Virus record (IMG/VR): IMGVR_UViG_3300046454_000984
Location: 1 to 26,527 of that record
From: a virus
Direction: 5' to 3' (one strand)
Length of the DNA stretch: 26,527 nucleotides
Shown here: positions 1 through 8,239 of the stretch, in pieces
Position numbering within the stretch: the stretch's first letter is position 1
Layout: each line of letters begins with the position of its first letter
Position numbers and translations under genes: made by a program
Notes under the pieces: model-generated
Told to the model about the DNA's origin: nothing
Database searches by the model: none
Seen by the model: only the letters and a program-made list of their open reading frames with translations

Positions 1-1
1 C

Positions 2-184
2 GCTGCCAACGAGAGCGAGGTAGAGGTCGAGTTCCACCCGGGCGTCGTCTCGGAGAGCACGACGGCCAACGCCTCCGCTGGCTTCCCGCAGCATCGCGGA
101 GGCGGAATGTACGTACTTTCTGACGGGTCCCAGGTCAAGGGCCGTCATAAGGCCATCGCCGCCGAAGCCGCGCTCAAGGCGTAG
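2..184 (+). CDS. C-terminal part of an unidentified virion-module protein (partial)
   Basis: Reading frame 2 is open from the window edge to a TAG and gives about 60 residues ending in GRHKAIAAEAALKA. The start lies outside the window. The fragment has an acidic stretch (ANESEVEVEFHPG) followed by a Gly-rich segment and a short alanine-rich helix, with no motif I recognise. It sits immediately before a small virion protein and the head-tail connector genes, so a capsid or capsid-associated protein is the contextual guess only. The next gene starts two bases after this stop, so the two are probably co-translated. Confidence 0.6.
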   Translation, partial: AANESEVEVEFHPGVVSESTTANASAGFPQHRGGGMYVLSDGSQVKGRHKAIAAEAALKA

Positions 185-186
185 GT

Positions 187-558
187 ATGGCAGAAGTCGG
201 CACCCACGAGCACATCAAGGGCAAAGGCCTCTCGGCCGTCTCGGTCACAGGCGGTGGCGGCACCCAGACTTTCGATCTTCCCGTAAGCGGCTTCGTCAGC
301 CTCGTCCTGCTGGCTCGGATGACGGCCAGCGCCTCCGGCGATCTTGCGGTTGCCGTGCAGGCGTACGAGGACGACGGAACCACGGCGTTCGCCGTGTCGC
401 TGCCGACAGACCAGGCCGTCGCCTCCGCCCTCAACGCAGGCGTTGCCCGGCTGCTCGCCTCCTATAAGCTCAACGGCATCGACAAGGTGAAGGTCACTGT
501 GACCAACACGAACGTCGCCGCCCAGACGGTCACCGTCGTCTACTACGCCACGGACTAG
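187..558 (+). CDS. Small putative virion structural protein (123 aa)
   Basis: ATG start two bases after the upstream stop; 123 residues. The protein is rich in alternating Val/Thr/Ala, contains a Gly run (TGGGGTQTF) and no charged helices, and ends in a strand-like VTVTNTNVAAQTVTVVYYAT. This looks like an all-beta domain, as in head decoration or fibre proteins, but I recognise no family. Its position between the previous gene and the gp6-like adaptor supports a head-associated role. The assignment rests on context and composition only. Confidence 0.75.
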   Translation: MAEVGTHEHIKGKGLSAVSVTGGGGTQTFDLPVSGFVSLVLLARMTASASGDLAVAVQAYEDDGTTAFAVSLPTDQAVASALNAGVARLLASYKLNGIDKVKVTVTNTNVAAQTVTVVYYATD

Positions 559-571
559 AGTTCACACGTCG

Positions 572-1039
572 ATGACGTGGACGTACGACCTCACCGAACT
601 CGCCACATCCGAGGTGTACCAGATCCGGCTCGAGATCGGCGACACCGACGGCAGCGACCAACTCCTGCAGGACGAGGAGATCACCCAGAACATCGCGGTC
701 GAGATGAACCTGTGGGGAGCCGCCGCACGATGTTGCGAGCAGATCAGCCGCGTCTTCCTGCGCAAGGCAGACATTCGCCTCGGCCGCGTCCTCTACCTGC
801 TGTACGGCAAGCAGGCGACTCAGTACATGGACATGGCGAAATGCCTGCGCGTCAAAGCGCTCGGCGCCAACGTGCCGTGGATCGGCGGGCAGTTCGTCGA
901 GGACAAGATCACGTACGCCGAGGACGAGTCGCTCGTGAAGCCGAAGTTCGCAAAGGAGATGATGACCGACCCGTGGGTCGGTGTCCTCGGCTCCGACACC
1001 GACAACTCGACGGCCGGGCTTCCCATCGGCGAACAGTGA
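572..1039 (+). CDS. Head-tail connector / adaptor protein (gp6-like)
   Basis: 155 residues from ATG. The N-terminus (TSEVYQIRLEIGDTDGSDQLLQDEEI) has the usual pattern of siphovirus head-tail adaptors of the HK97 gp6 / SPP1 gp15 type: a short segment, 'R..IGDTD..dqlL.DEEI', then helices (NIAVEMNLWGAAARCCEQISRVFLR). Such proteins form a ring below the portal that links it to the head-closure protein. The TGA overlaps the GTG of the next gene. Odd features are the acidic C-terminal tail and the Cys-Cys pair near residue 49. The family call comes from pattern and gene order, not a search. Confidence 0.75.
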   Translation: MTWTYDLTELATSEVYQIRLEIGDTDGSDQLLQDEEITQNIAVEMNLWGAAARCCEQISRVFLRKADIRLGRVLYLLYGKQATQYMDMAKCLRVKALGANVPWIGGQFVEDKITYAEDESLVKPKFAKEMMTDPWVGVLGSDTDNSTAGLPIGEQ

Positions 1040-1395
1040 GCAAACTGCCTCCGCAGATCAAAGGGCTGATGCTCAACGAGGTCACCTGGGAGGGCTTCAT
1101 CGGGCAGGATGGTTTCACCGACGAGCTCTACACGGAGCCGCGCACGATCAAGTGCTGGATCGAGGAGAAGGGCGGCTTCGGAGGCATCCAGCGCAACCAG
1201 GCCGGAAGCAGCACTCTCGTCGATCCGAAGGTGGACGTGTACATGGACCCGAACGACATCGACCCTTCGACGGTGACGATGCGTGACCGCTGGACGTATA
1301 CGATCAACGGCCAGGAGTTCATATCGCAGGCCGACCGTCTAGCCATCACGACCGGCCCCGACTCGAGCCCCTGGCTTCTGGTGGCGACGCTCTAA
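1036..1395 (+). CDS. Probable head-closure (stopper) protein, 119 aa
   Basis: The GTG at 1036 overlaps the upstream TGA and the frame runs to TAA 1393-1395. A longer same-frame reading from 577 only shadows the adaptor gene and is not used. Residues near the middle (VDVYMDPNDIDPSTVTMRD) followed by 'WTYTINGQEFISQADRL' resemble small beta-barrel head-completion proteins that plug the connector. Length (119 aa) and place between the adaptor and the gp10-like neck protein fit that role. Homology is inferred from synteny and the general pattern. Confidence 0.65.
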   Translation: MSKLPPQIKGLMLNEVTWEGFIGQDGFTDELYTEPRTIKCWIEEKGGFGGIQRNQAGSSTLVDPKVDVYMDPNDIDPSTVTMRDRWTYTINGQEFISQADRLAITTGPDSSPWLLVATL

Positions 1396-1799
1396 TGACC
1401 GAACGGCAGGGTTCGTTCTCGGATTCGTACGAGGCCTTCCGCGAGGGCGTGGAGGACGGACTTCGCGTTGCCGCCGAGGAGATCATGGCCGCCGCCGACG
1501 TGCTCTGCCCAAAGGACACGCTCACGCTCGTCCACAGCCGGTTCATCGACGACGTCGAGCGCTCCGCGACCGGAGCCAAGGTCACGATCGGCTACGGACG
1601 CGGCACCGACTTCAACCCGAAGACCGGAGAGCACCCCAGCGAGTACGCCGTCCCGGTGCACGAGATCCTCAACGCGCGTCACGCGCCTCCCACTCAGGCG
1701 AAGTACCTCGAGACGGCAGCGCTCGCCTACGAGCCGACGTTCGGAGCGACTCTGCGCATCACGATTGAGGCGAGACTAGTCTCGAGGATACGCCCGTGA
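1395..1799 (+). CDS. HK97 gp10-like neck / tail-completion protein
   Basis: 134 residues; the ATG shares one base with the upstream TAA. An N-terminal helix (AFREGVEDGLRVAAEEIMAAADVLCPKDT) is followed by beta strands and the segment 'YAVPVHEILNARHAPPTQAKYLETA'. That segment is the family hallmark: a conserved His near an aromatic/Pro stretch, then a helix where the chain is clipped against the tail. Such proteins join the head-closure ring to the tail terminator. The stop overlaps the next GTG start. Confidence 0.75.
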   Translation: MTERQGSFSDSYEAFREGVEDGLRVAAEEIMAAADVLCPKDTLTLVHSRFIDDVERSATGAKVTIGYGRGTDFNPKTGEHPSEYAVPVHEILNARHAPPTQAKYLETAALAYEPTFGATLRITIEARLVSRIRP

Positions 1800-2266
1800 C
1801 CGCCCTGATGGTCGAAGAGATTTGCGAGTTCCTCGTCTCGTTCTCGCCCGCGATCACGCTCGGAACCCCCGCCGCCGCGCTCAGCTTCAACCCGACCGGC
1901 AGCACCGGCAACATCTACGGATTCGACATGCCGGACAAGCCGGACGCGTGCATCAGCATCTGGCCGTACGGCGGCTCGCTCCCGCATCTCGTCGACAACG
2001 TGGACGAGCCCACATTCCAGGTGAAGGTGCGCGACATGGTCGTGCCGTCCGGGGAGAAGACGATCCAGGGCGTCTTCAACGCGCTGCACGGCATCTACGA
2101 GCGCGCGCTCGTCCCCGCTGGAGACTGGTACTGGAACCGCATGTTCGCGCTGCAGAACCCGATCTACCTCGGACGCGACGACGTCCAGCGCCACCTCTGG
2201 GTGCAGAACTTCCGCGGCTTCGTCCGCAACCCGTTCCGAGGCGTCGAAGGCGCCGTCGACCACTAG
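1796..2266 (+). CDS. Probable tail terminator protein (156 aa)
   Basis: GTG start overlapping the upstream stop. The order helix (MVEEICEFLVSF), strands around 'DACISIWPYGG', 'PTFQVKVRDM', then helix 'EKTIQGVFNALHGIYERA' and further strands matches the alpha/beta fold of tail terminators that cap the tail tube beneath the neck (lambda gpU / SPP1 gp17 type). It is the last gene before a 64-base gap and the major tail protein, the usual place. The call relies on fold pattern and synteny. Confidence 0.65.
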   Translation: MTALMVEEICEFLVSFSPAITLGTPAAALSFNPTGSTGNIYGFDMPDKPDACISIWPYGGSLPHLVDNVDEPTFQVKVRDMVVPSGEKTIQGVFNALHGIYERALVPAGDWYWNRMFALQNPIYLGRDDVQRHLWVQNFRGFVRNPFRGVEGAVDH

Positions 2267-2297
2267 GAATCCCCGCGCTGCCGATACCTACGGCCGC

Positions 2298-2327
2298 ATG
2301 CTCACGTACGAGAGCAAGGGGGGTTAG
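2298..2327 (+). other. Possible 9-codon leader ORF overlapping the tail-tube RBS
   Basis: In the gap between the tail terminator and the major tail protein, ATG at 2298 opens MLTYESKGG and stops at TAG 2325-2327, three bases before the GTG at 2331. Its last codons (AAG GGG GGT) are also the purine-rich ribosome binding site of the major tail gene. No clear terminator is seen in this gap. It may be chance, or may couple translation into the highly expressed tail-tube gene. Confidence 0.2.
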
Positions 2328-2330
2328 CAA

Positions 2331-2741
2331 GTGGCAAACCCAAACGCGATCGCCGGGAAAAACGGGTCCGTCTACATCCCGGGAACGCCGAATGCCCCCA
2401 TCGGAGAGATCACGCAGTGGCAGATCCAGGCTGACCGTGAGAACTACGACCAGACGGCGCTCGGCGACGACTGGAAGCGGTTCGTCATCGGCCTCGCCGG
2501 ATGGTCTGGCAGCCTCACCGGCTTCTACGCGATCCCGAGCGACTCGGCCGGACAGCTCGTTGTCTACAACGCGCTGATCAACGGCATCGAGTTCGCCTGC
2601 CAGTTCGTCACGGCCGTCGGCGGTGGCTTCTTCGAGGGAATCATTCACGTCACACAGTTCACGGTCGGCAACCCGAACAACAACTTGGTGTCGATCGCGT
2701 TCACCTTCACCGGAAACGGCACATTGCAGCATCTGCCGTAG
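2331..2741 (+). CDS. Major tail (tail tube) protein, 136 aa
   Basis: GTG start at 2331 preceded by a strong G-rich SD (AAGGGGGG). The N-terminus has the pattern 'GKNGSVYI...PIGEITQWQIQADRENYDQTALGDDWKRFVIGLAGWSGSLTGFY', typical of tube proteins: a strand, then a 'W...tal.gd.wk....g...w.gs..g' segment, like lambda gpV-type domains. It polymerises into the hexameric tube around the tape measure. Its length is on the short side for the family. Position after the terminator and ahead of the chaperones supports the call. Confidence 0.8.
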   Translation: MANPNAIAGKNGSVYIPGTPNAPIGEITQWQIQADRENYDQTALGDDWKRFVIGLAGWSGSLTGFYAIPSDSAGQLVVYNALINGIEFACQFVTAVGGGFFEGIIHVTQFTVGNPNNNLVSIAFTFTGNGTLQHLP

Positions 2742-2743
2742 CC

Positions 2744-3124
2744 GTGCGCTCCTTCTCCGGATCCGGGGGGGCGGTCTACCTGCTCGGGGATCCCGTGACG
2801 AACGGGGTCTCTGAGCCGTGGCGCCCGCGCGCGCTGCTCGCGAAAGTCGCGCGCTGGGGCATGCGACTCAACGAGAACGTGTTCGTGGCACCGACGATGG
2901 GCGCCGACTCCGTCCATGTCAAGCCGCAGCCGACGACCGCACGTCTCGAGGTCGAGGAGATCACCGGCATTGAGGTGGCGACCGGCGACGAACTGCTGGT
3001 CGAAATGCCCTTCATGGGCGGCAGCATCCGCGGCGTCGTCGAGGTGACGACGTCCGTGGCAAACCAACTGCAGGGCGACCCCCTGCTCATCGACGACCTG
3101 AAGGAGGTCGAGTATGTCCAGTGA
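2744..3124 (+). CDS. Uncharacterised tail-module protein (126 aa)
   Basis: GTG at 2744 lies two bases after the major tail stop; the same-frame extension to 2501 only shadows that gene. The protein starts MRSFSGSGGAVYLLGDP and is mainly beta by pattern ('TTARLEVEEITGIEVATGDELLVEMPFMGGSIRGVVEV'), with no motif I recognise. It lies between the tail tube protein and the tail assembly chaperones and overlaps the next ATG by 11 bases. It could be an accessory tail protein; function unknown. Confidence 0.65.
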   Translation: MRSFSGSGGAVYLLGDPVTNGVSEPWRPRALLAKVARWGMRLNENVFVAPTMGADSVHVKPQPTTARLEVEEITGIEVATGDELLVEMPFMGGSIRGVVEVTTSVANQLQGDPLLIDDLKEVEYVQ

Positions 3125-3647
3125 GACCCCCACCGCGACAGAGCCGAAGCAGGAGCCGATCGCAAAGGCGCCCCCGGCTGCCGAGAAGCCCGCGCCCGTG
3201 TCCGAGCCGAAGGTCGAGCCAGCATCGAACGGTTACGCCGACCGCAACGCGTTCCTGTCCCTGATCGGCGACCTCGCCGAAGACGACATGACGTTCACGA
3301 CCACGAAGGGCAAGGAGATCAAGCTCCTCGTCCGCGAGATCACCGGCAAGGAGCGCGCCGACCTGATCACACTGCAGGCGGCCGCGTACGCGAAGGGCGA
3401 GCTCGACATGGTCAACTACGAACGGAAGATGCTGCTCGCGGGCATCGTCGATCCGGAGTCGCCGGAGGGCGCCCGGCAGCCGCTCCTGAAGTCCGGTGAC
3501 GCCGACGCGCTGATGGGCTTGGGGGCGTCAAAGGTGGCGTTGCTTGTCGCGAAGATCGAGGAGTTGTCGGCGATGGGTGTCGTGAACCAGACGAGGGTCG
3601 AGGGAAACTCCGCGACCACCCCGAGCGACGACTCTACTTCCGCATAG
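3114..3647 (+). CDS. Tail assembly chaperone, short (gpG-like) product
   Basis: 177 residues from ATG 3114, SD AAGGAGG just upstream. The N-terminal 40 residues are Pro/Glu/Ala-rich and probably disordered; the core (residues about 42-150) is 'RNAFLSLIGDLAEDDMTFTTTKGKEIKLLVREITGKERADL', the usual chaperone start, followed by helices. The product coats the tape measure during tail assembly in lambda-like phages. The slippery heptamer at 3602-3608 near the 3' end lets a share of ribosomes make the longer GT-type protein. The zero-frame end after the slip site is short and Ser/Thr-rich, as expected. Confidence 0.8.
   Translation: MSSETPTATEPKQEPIAKAPPAAEKPAPVSEPKVEPASNGYADRNAFLSLIGDLAEDDMTFTTTKGKEIKLLVREITGKERADLITLQAAAYAKGELDMVNYERKMLLAGIVDPESPEGARQPLLKSGDADALMGLGASKVALLVAKIEELSAMGVVNQTRVEGNSATTPSDDSTSA
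3602..3608 (+). promoter_or_regulatory. -1 programmed frameshift slippery site (G GGA AAC)
   Basis: Bases 3602-3608 are GGGAAAC, positioned in the zero frame as G GGA AAC, a perfect X XXY YYZ heptamer. Slipping by -1 moves ribosomes into the frame that continues to 3871. Lambda uses the closely related GGGAAAG in its G/GT pair. Both the position near the end of the G frame and the direction of the shift fit the family rule. Confidence 0.85.
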
Positions 3648-3871
3648 CGGAGTCACAGGGGAAGAGCGTGAACGAGATGCTGGCGACCACGACTTCCTCA
3701 GAGATCGCCGAGTGGGCGGCCGAATACATGCTCCGCAACGAGGACGAGGAGCGGGCATATAAGGAGGCCGATGCTGAACGTCAGGCCCCCGAGGGCGTTG
3801 CGGGCGTGCTCGACGAGGATGCGGAAGCGGAGATCCTGCGGGTCGCGCGCGAGCGGGGGTACGAGGTCTAG
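3608..3871 (+). CDS. Tail assembly chaperone, T extension (reached by -1 frameshift)
   Basis: In the -1 frame after the slip, translation reads LRDHPERRLYFRIAESQGKS, then VNEMLATTTSSEIAEWAAEY. 'YFRiAe..G.sv.EmL...SS.EiaEWaaeY' is the textbook start of the T domain of chaperones just before tape measure genes. The joint product is about 252 residues (165 codons of the G frame plus 87 here). An internal GTG at 3668 could start this frame, but the conserved residues begin earlier, so frameshift expression is preferred. The stop directly abuts the tape measure TTG. Confidence 0.8.
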   Translation, partial: LRDHPERRLYFRIAESQGKSVNEMLATTTSSEIAEWAAEYMLRNEDEERAYKEADAERQAPEGVAGVLDEDAEAEILRVARERGYEV

Positions 3872-6800
3872 TTGGAAGTCGCCGAACTCACCGCGACTCT
3901 TGACGCGAAACTCGAGCCGCTCGCGCGCGCCCTCTCGCAAGCTGACGCTCTCCTCGTGGCAACTAGACGCGAGCTGAAGTCGGTCGAGGAAGCGTCCGCC
4001 AAGGCGGGCGTTGCTATGGGACAGGTGAAGATGCGCTCCGGCCAGGCTGCAGAAACGACCGGGGTGATCGAGGCGATCAAACGCGGCCTCGGCAGCCTGC
4101 GAGACAAAGCGGTGGATACCACGCGGTCGCTCCGAGACGTGAAGATGACGTCGCGTCAGGCGGCGGAAGACACCGCCGTCACCGAGGTGCTGATCGCAAA
4201 CCAAAACCGCCTCCAAAGACAGATACGCCAGACGAGGCGTGAACAGGCATTTGGTGGTGGGGGCGGAACGGGGCTAGGGGCCCTCGGATCCATCGTTCCG
4301 GGAGGCGGGCGAGCCACAGGTGCCGCCTTCGGCGTCGCCGTCGCGGGCGCAGCGGCGCTCGCAGCCCCGTTGGCGCCAGCGGTAGGCATCATCGCCGCCA
4401 TTCCCGGGCTCGTCGCCCCCGCGGTCGCCGCGCTCGGCGTACTCGCACTCTCGGGCTTCGGAGACGTCACGAAGGCGATCGGCGGAAACAAGAAGGCCTA
4501 CCAGGATCTTCTGCCCGCGCAGAAAGCGTTCGTCGACTCGATCCGCCAGTTAGTTCCGCTTCTGAACGGCATGAAGCAGATCGTCGGGTCAAACCTGTTC
4601 GGGCCGATGGCCGCCGCGTTGCAGTCTGTCGCCCGCAACGCCTCCGCGCTCTCTCAGATCGGCGGGATCCTCCGAGGCATGTCGCAGTTGATCGGCAACA
4701 TCGCCGCATCCTGGATCAAGTTCCTCGGGTCGACGCAATTTCTTGACTCGTTCCGGCAGACGCTCTCGACCGTCGCCCCGATGTGGCAGCAACTGTCCGG
4801 AGCCATGCAGGCGGTCGTGCAAGGACTCGTCAACATGGGCGTCACGTTCAAGCCACTCGAGCAGTTCCTGACCGATGCCGCGGTGAAGGCCGCGAACTTT
4901 TTCAAGGAATGGTCGAAGAGCAAGGATGCGAAGGCGGCGAACGACGCGATCATCACGTCGCTGAAGCTGCTCGCCCAGACGGCGGACGCGCTCATCTCCA
5001 TCATCAAGGGCCTCTTCGACATTCTCAAGCCGGTCGGCACGCTGCTGCTGTCTTCTCTCAACCCGCTCCTGAAAGAGTTCGGACAGTGGCTCCAGAAGAA
5101 CTCGCAGACCATCTCCGGCGTTCTGATCAACGCGCTCGAAGGACTCATATCCGCCCTCAAGGGAGTCATCGCCTTCATTAAGCCGTTCGGGCCCACGATC
5201 GAGGAGGTCTTCAAGGTCTGGGGTGAGGCGATCAAGGGCATGGGGATGGAGGTCGAGTGGCTCGGCAATCACATGCACTGGCTGGCCGACGCGACGAACT
5301 GGGCGACCAAGAACGTAGTGAGCGCGGTCTCATGGATGGCGTCCGGAGTTTCGACGGCGATCGGCGGGATCAAGACCGTCATCCAGGACGTCGCGAACGG
5401 TCTGATCTGGCTCGTCAACCACATTCCGATCCCCACCTTCAAGACCGTACTCGGCATACCGATCCCCACCGGAGTGCGTTTCCTGAACATTGGCAGCGTC
5501 GATCTCAGTAGCAGCGGCGGGGGCAACCCGCCCGGAATCCAAGGTCCGACAGGATCGGGCGGCGGTGGTCAGCAATCGACCGTTCCTCCCGGAGTCCATG
5601 GAGCGAACACTGGCGGCAGCGGCTTCCCGAACTTTTCTCCCACGCCGATCAGCCCCACCGGCAGCGCCGATCCGTTCACGGGCGGCGCGGCGGGTTCGGG
5701 CGGCCGGACAAAGAAAAACACAGGCGCGAACGCCTACATCAACCCGTTCCTCGGCCGCGGCCAGGGCCGCATCGACCAAGGTCAGGATTTTAGCGGCAGC
5801 GGCCCGATTCTCGCGATCGGTGACGGGATCGTCCGTCGGGCCGCCTCGAGCGGCACGGGCTGGCCGGGCGGCGGCTGGGTCAGCATCACCCTCACAAGTG
5901 GCCCGCGCGCGGGGTGGACGTACTACGTAGCCGAGTACCTCACCCCGAAGGTCAGCGCCGGACAGCACGTCCGCAAGGGACAGGTTATCGCCGAACAGAA
6001 TGGCGGCATCGAGGCCGGGTGGGTCGCCAGTCCCACGCAGGGCAGCGCGATGGCGGGCAACGCCCTCTCGTCGCAGCTCGGACAGAACGCGATCCAGCGC
6101 GGCCTCTCCAGCGACCCGGGAGGCGTTCCGTCGCCTCAAGGTCAGGACTTCGCACGCTTCCTCGGCTCGATCGGTGTCGGAGGTCACGGACGGGCAAAGC
6201 AGCCATCAGCGCTCGACCTGATCCTTCCCCCTGGCATGCAGGCCGGACTGGCGGCGGCGCAACAGGCTGTGGTGAGCGCGAAGGGTCCAGCGGCGATGGT
6301 GACGGCCGAGAAGGCGTACGTCGCAGAGCTCGAGAAGATTCAGACGCTCCTCGATCACGAGAAGATGACCGGCGACGCGCTCGTCCGTCTGAACAAAGAG
6401 AAGCTGCTCATCGCCAAGGACCTGAAGAAGGCGCAATCCGACCTGATCACGGTGGAGAACACGCAGCACGTCCTTGGCATCCTCCGTCCGGTGCTTGGGG
6501 GCACGCAAACGCCGGGTACCGGAATGACATCGCTGAGGAAAGAGTATGCAGCGATTGAGGCAGAAATACGGAAGAGCGGGATCGCCCTAGCAGGCAGAGC
6601 CGAACTCGTAATGAGGTTGGTCGCGCAGGCGATGGAGAAGCCGATCAGGGACTCGAAGATGCGCGACATCGTCCGCCAGTTGCTAGACGGAGTCAAGAGC
6701 GTGGTGGACTCTCGAGCAGCGGCGATCAAGACCGCAATCGCGGCAATCAAATCAGCGATGGACTCGATGCAGTCGACGGCGCTGTCGGCGTTCGACGCGA

Positions 6801-8239
6801 TCAATCAGAAGTGGAAGTCGCCAGCGCAGCAGAAGCTAGACGCGATGCAGAAAGAGGATCAGGCCAATCAACTGAAGCAGAACTTGTCGGACGCGATCAC
6901 CCAATACGGCGCCGGATCTCAGCAGGCCAAGGATGCACAGCGCGCCATCGACGAAGCGGCGCTCGCGCAGCAGGCGCAGGATGAGCAGACGGCGCACGAC
7001 GCCGCGGTGAAGGCGAAGAAGGACCAGTTCGAGAAGGAGTACGCCGCCCTCCAGATCCAGTTGGCGAAGACGCACGCGAGCGCGGAGACGGCCGCTCGAG
7101 CGCTGCGCACCCTTTACAGGAAGTACGGTCTGACGCCAAGCTCGGTGCAGGCAGTGACCGACTGGAACACGGCGCAGAGCCTCTTCGTCGCTGGCATGGC
7201 CGGGTTGACGCAGGCGATCAACAGCCTGTACACCGCCATCACTGGCAAGAAGGCTCCCGGTGGCGGCAAGGGAGGCGCTCCGATCATCAACCCGGACGAC
7301 CCGCTCGGCGGCGGCGGGGGTGTTCCGGCGACCAACCTCATACCTCCAATGGACAAGCACAGGCCGTTCGGCTATGCGGCTGGCGGTCTCGCAAGGGCTG
7401 TCCCCGGCGGCATGTACCGAGTCGCCGAAGCCGGGCACGACGAGATGATCATCCCGCTTGATCCCTCCCGGAGAAGCCGCGCGATGCAGTTGATGCACCA
7501 CGCTGCGAATATCGTCGGCTTCGCCGACGGCGGAGTCCCCAAGCCGCCAAAGGGTCTGCTGCCGCAACTCGGCCCGGGACAAAAGATCAACCCCACAACC
7601 GGACTGCCGGACGTACCAGCCTTCAGAGCAGCAGCGATGTACCTCAACGACGCAGGCCGGGATAAAAATGACACCCCGATCCTGTCGGCGCTCATCGGAT
7701 CTCTCGGGCCGGGCGCGCAAGCAAAGGCGTCGATGCGCGCGACCACCACGTTCGACGGCTATCCGCTGCGACAAGGACTCTGGCGTGGCACTGGCGGTGT
7801 CGTCAACCAGCAGATGATCTCGGGGTGGAAGTCACTGTTTCCCAACGTCGTGTTCGAGACCGGAACCCCGGGCGAGCAAATCTCGTGGATGCAGGCCGCC
7901 TCGCGATTGCCGCTCGGAGGCCAGGAACTCGGAGGTCTGATCCAGAACGCCTACGCAGGCGGGTCGAAGCGTGGGTCACTACTCGAGCACGCCACATCGC
8001 ACGCCGTGCACTTCTCGAAGGGCGGCTACGTCCGCGCGCGCCCGGGCGGCACGCTCGCCCTCCTCGGCGAGGGCGGACGCGACGAGATGGTCACCCCGGT
8101 CGGAGGCGGCGGGGGCGGCGGAGACATCCACCATCACATCTACATCGACTCGACCGAGATCGCCCACACCATCACCGAGCGCCAGTTGCGGTCGAAGCGC
8201 TACGGCGGCGTCGGCTTCCAGAGCTCCACGCGAAGCTGA
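3872..8239 (+). CDS. Tape measure protein (1455 aa) with a degenerate M23-like domain
   Basis: TTG start adjoining the chaperone stop. The N-terminus is a coiled coil with a 38-residue internal repeat (VKMRSGQAAETTG near residue 52, VKMTSRQAAEDTA near 90). A long hydrophobic stretch at about 155-196 (Ala/Leu/Val/Gly-rich) is the membrane-inserting type, followed by a long helical rod and Gly-rich linkers. Around residues 610-700 lies an M23 peptidase-like fold (INPFLGRGQGRIDQGQDFSG ... GDGIVRRAAS ... YYVAEYLTP). The expected zinc ligands are not there: HxGxD reads DQGQD and the HxH strand reads VAEYL. Near the C-terminus the motif 'GG...PGG...E.G.DEM..P' occurs twice (about 1167-1195 and 1381-1405). 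It sets tail length and probably takes part in wall or membrane passage at infection. Confidence 0.9.
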   Translation: MEVAELTATLDAKLEPLARALSQADALLVATRRELKSVEEASAKAGVAMGQVKMRSGQAAETTGVIEAIKRGLGSLRDKAVDTTRSLRDVKMTSRQAAEDTAVTEVLIANQNRLQRQIRQTRREQAFGGGGGTGLGALGSIVPGGGRATGAAFGVAVAGAAALAAPLAPAVGIIAAIPGLVAPAVAALGVLALSGFGDVTKAIGGNKKAYQDLLPAQKAFVDSIRQLVPLLNGMKQIVGSNLFGPMAAALQSVARNASALSQIGGILRGMSQLIGNIAASWIKFLGSTQFLDSFRQTLSTVAPMWQQLSGAMQAVVQGLVNMGVTFKPLEQFLTDAAVKAANFFKEWSKSKDAKAANDAIITSLKLLAQTADALISIIKGLFDILKPVGTLLLSSLNPLLKEFGQWLQKNSQTISGVLINALEGLISALKGVIAFIKPFGPTIEEVFKVWGEAIKGMGMEVEWLGNHMHWLADATNWATKNVVSAVSWMASGVSTAIGGIKTVIQDVANGLIWLVNHIPIPTFKTVLGIPIPTGVRFLNIGSVDLSSSGGGNPPGIQGPTGSGGGGQQSTVPPGVHGANTGGSGFPNFSPTPISPTGSADPFTGGAAGSGGRTKKNTGANAYINPFLGRGQGRIDQGQDFSGSGPILAIGDGIVRRAASSGTGWPGGGWVSITLTSGPRAGWTYYVAEYLTPKVSAGQHVRKGQVIAEQNGGIEAGWVASPTQGSAMAGNALSSQLGQNAIQRGLSSDPGGVPSPQGQDFARFLGSIGVGGHGRAKQPSALDLILPPGMQAGLAAAQQAVVSAKGPAAMVTAEKAYVAELEKIQTLLDHEKMTGDALVRLNKEKLLIAKDLKKAQSDLITVENTQHVLGILRPVLGGTQTPGTGMTSLRKEYAAIEAEIRKSGIALAGRAELVMRLVAQAMEKPIRDSKMRDIVRQLLDGVKSVVDSRAAAIKTAIAAIKSAMDSMQSTALSAFDAINQKWKSPAQQKLDAMQKEDQANQLKQNLSDAITQYGAGSQQAKDAQRAIDEAALAQQAQDEQTAHDAAVKAKKDQFEKEYAALQIQLAKTHASAETAARALRTLYRKYGLTPSSVQAVTDWNTAQSLFVAGMAGLTQAINSLYTAITGKKAPGGGKGGAPIINPDDPLGGGGGVPATNLIPPMDKHRPFGYAAGGLARAVPGGMYRVAEAGHDEMIIPLDPSRRSRAMQLMHHAANIVGFADGGVPKPPKGLLPQLGPGQKINPTTGLPDVPAFRAAAMYLNDAGRDKNDTPILSALIGSLGPGAQAKASMRATTTFDGYPLRQGLWRGTGGVVNQQMISGWKSLFPNVVFETGTPGEQISWMQAASRLPLGGQELGGLIQNAYAGGSKRGSLLEHATSHAVHFSKGGYVRARPGGTLALLGEGGRDEMVTPVGGGGGGGDIHHHIYIDSTEIAHTITERQLRSKRYGGVGFQSSTRS

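Noticed and set aside
577-1395. 272-codon reading for the head-closure gene
   Set aside because: The N-terminal half shadows the adaptor gene. GTG 1036 gives a protein of proper size with a stop-start overlap.
6836-7774. Reverse ORF of 312 codons opposite the tape measure gene
   Set aside because: Arg/Val-rich shadow of the coding strand with no motif.
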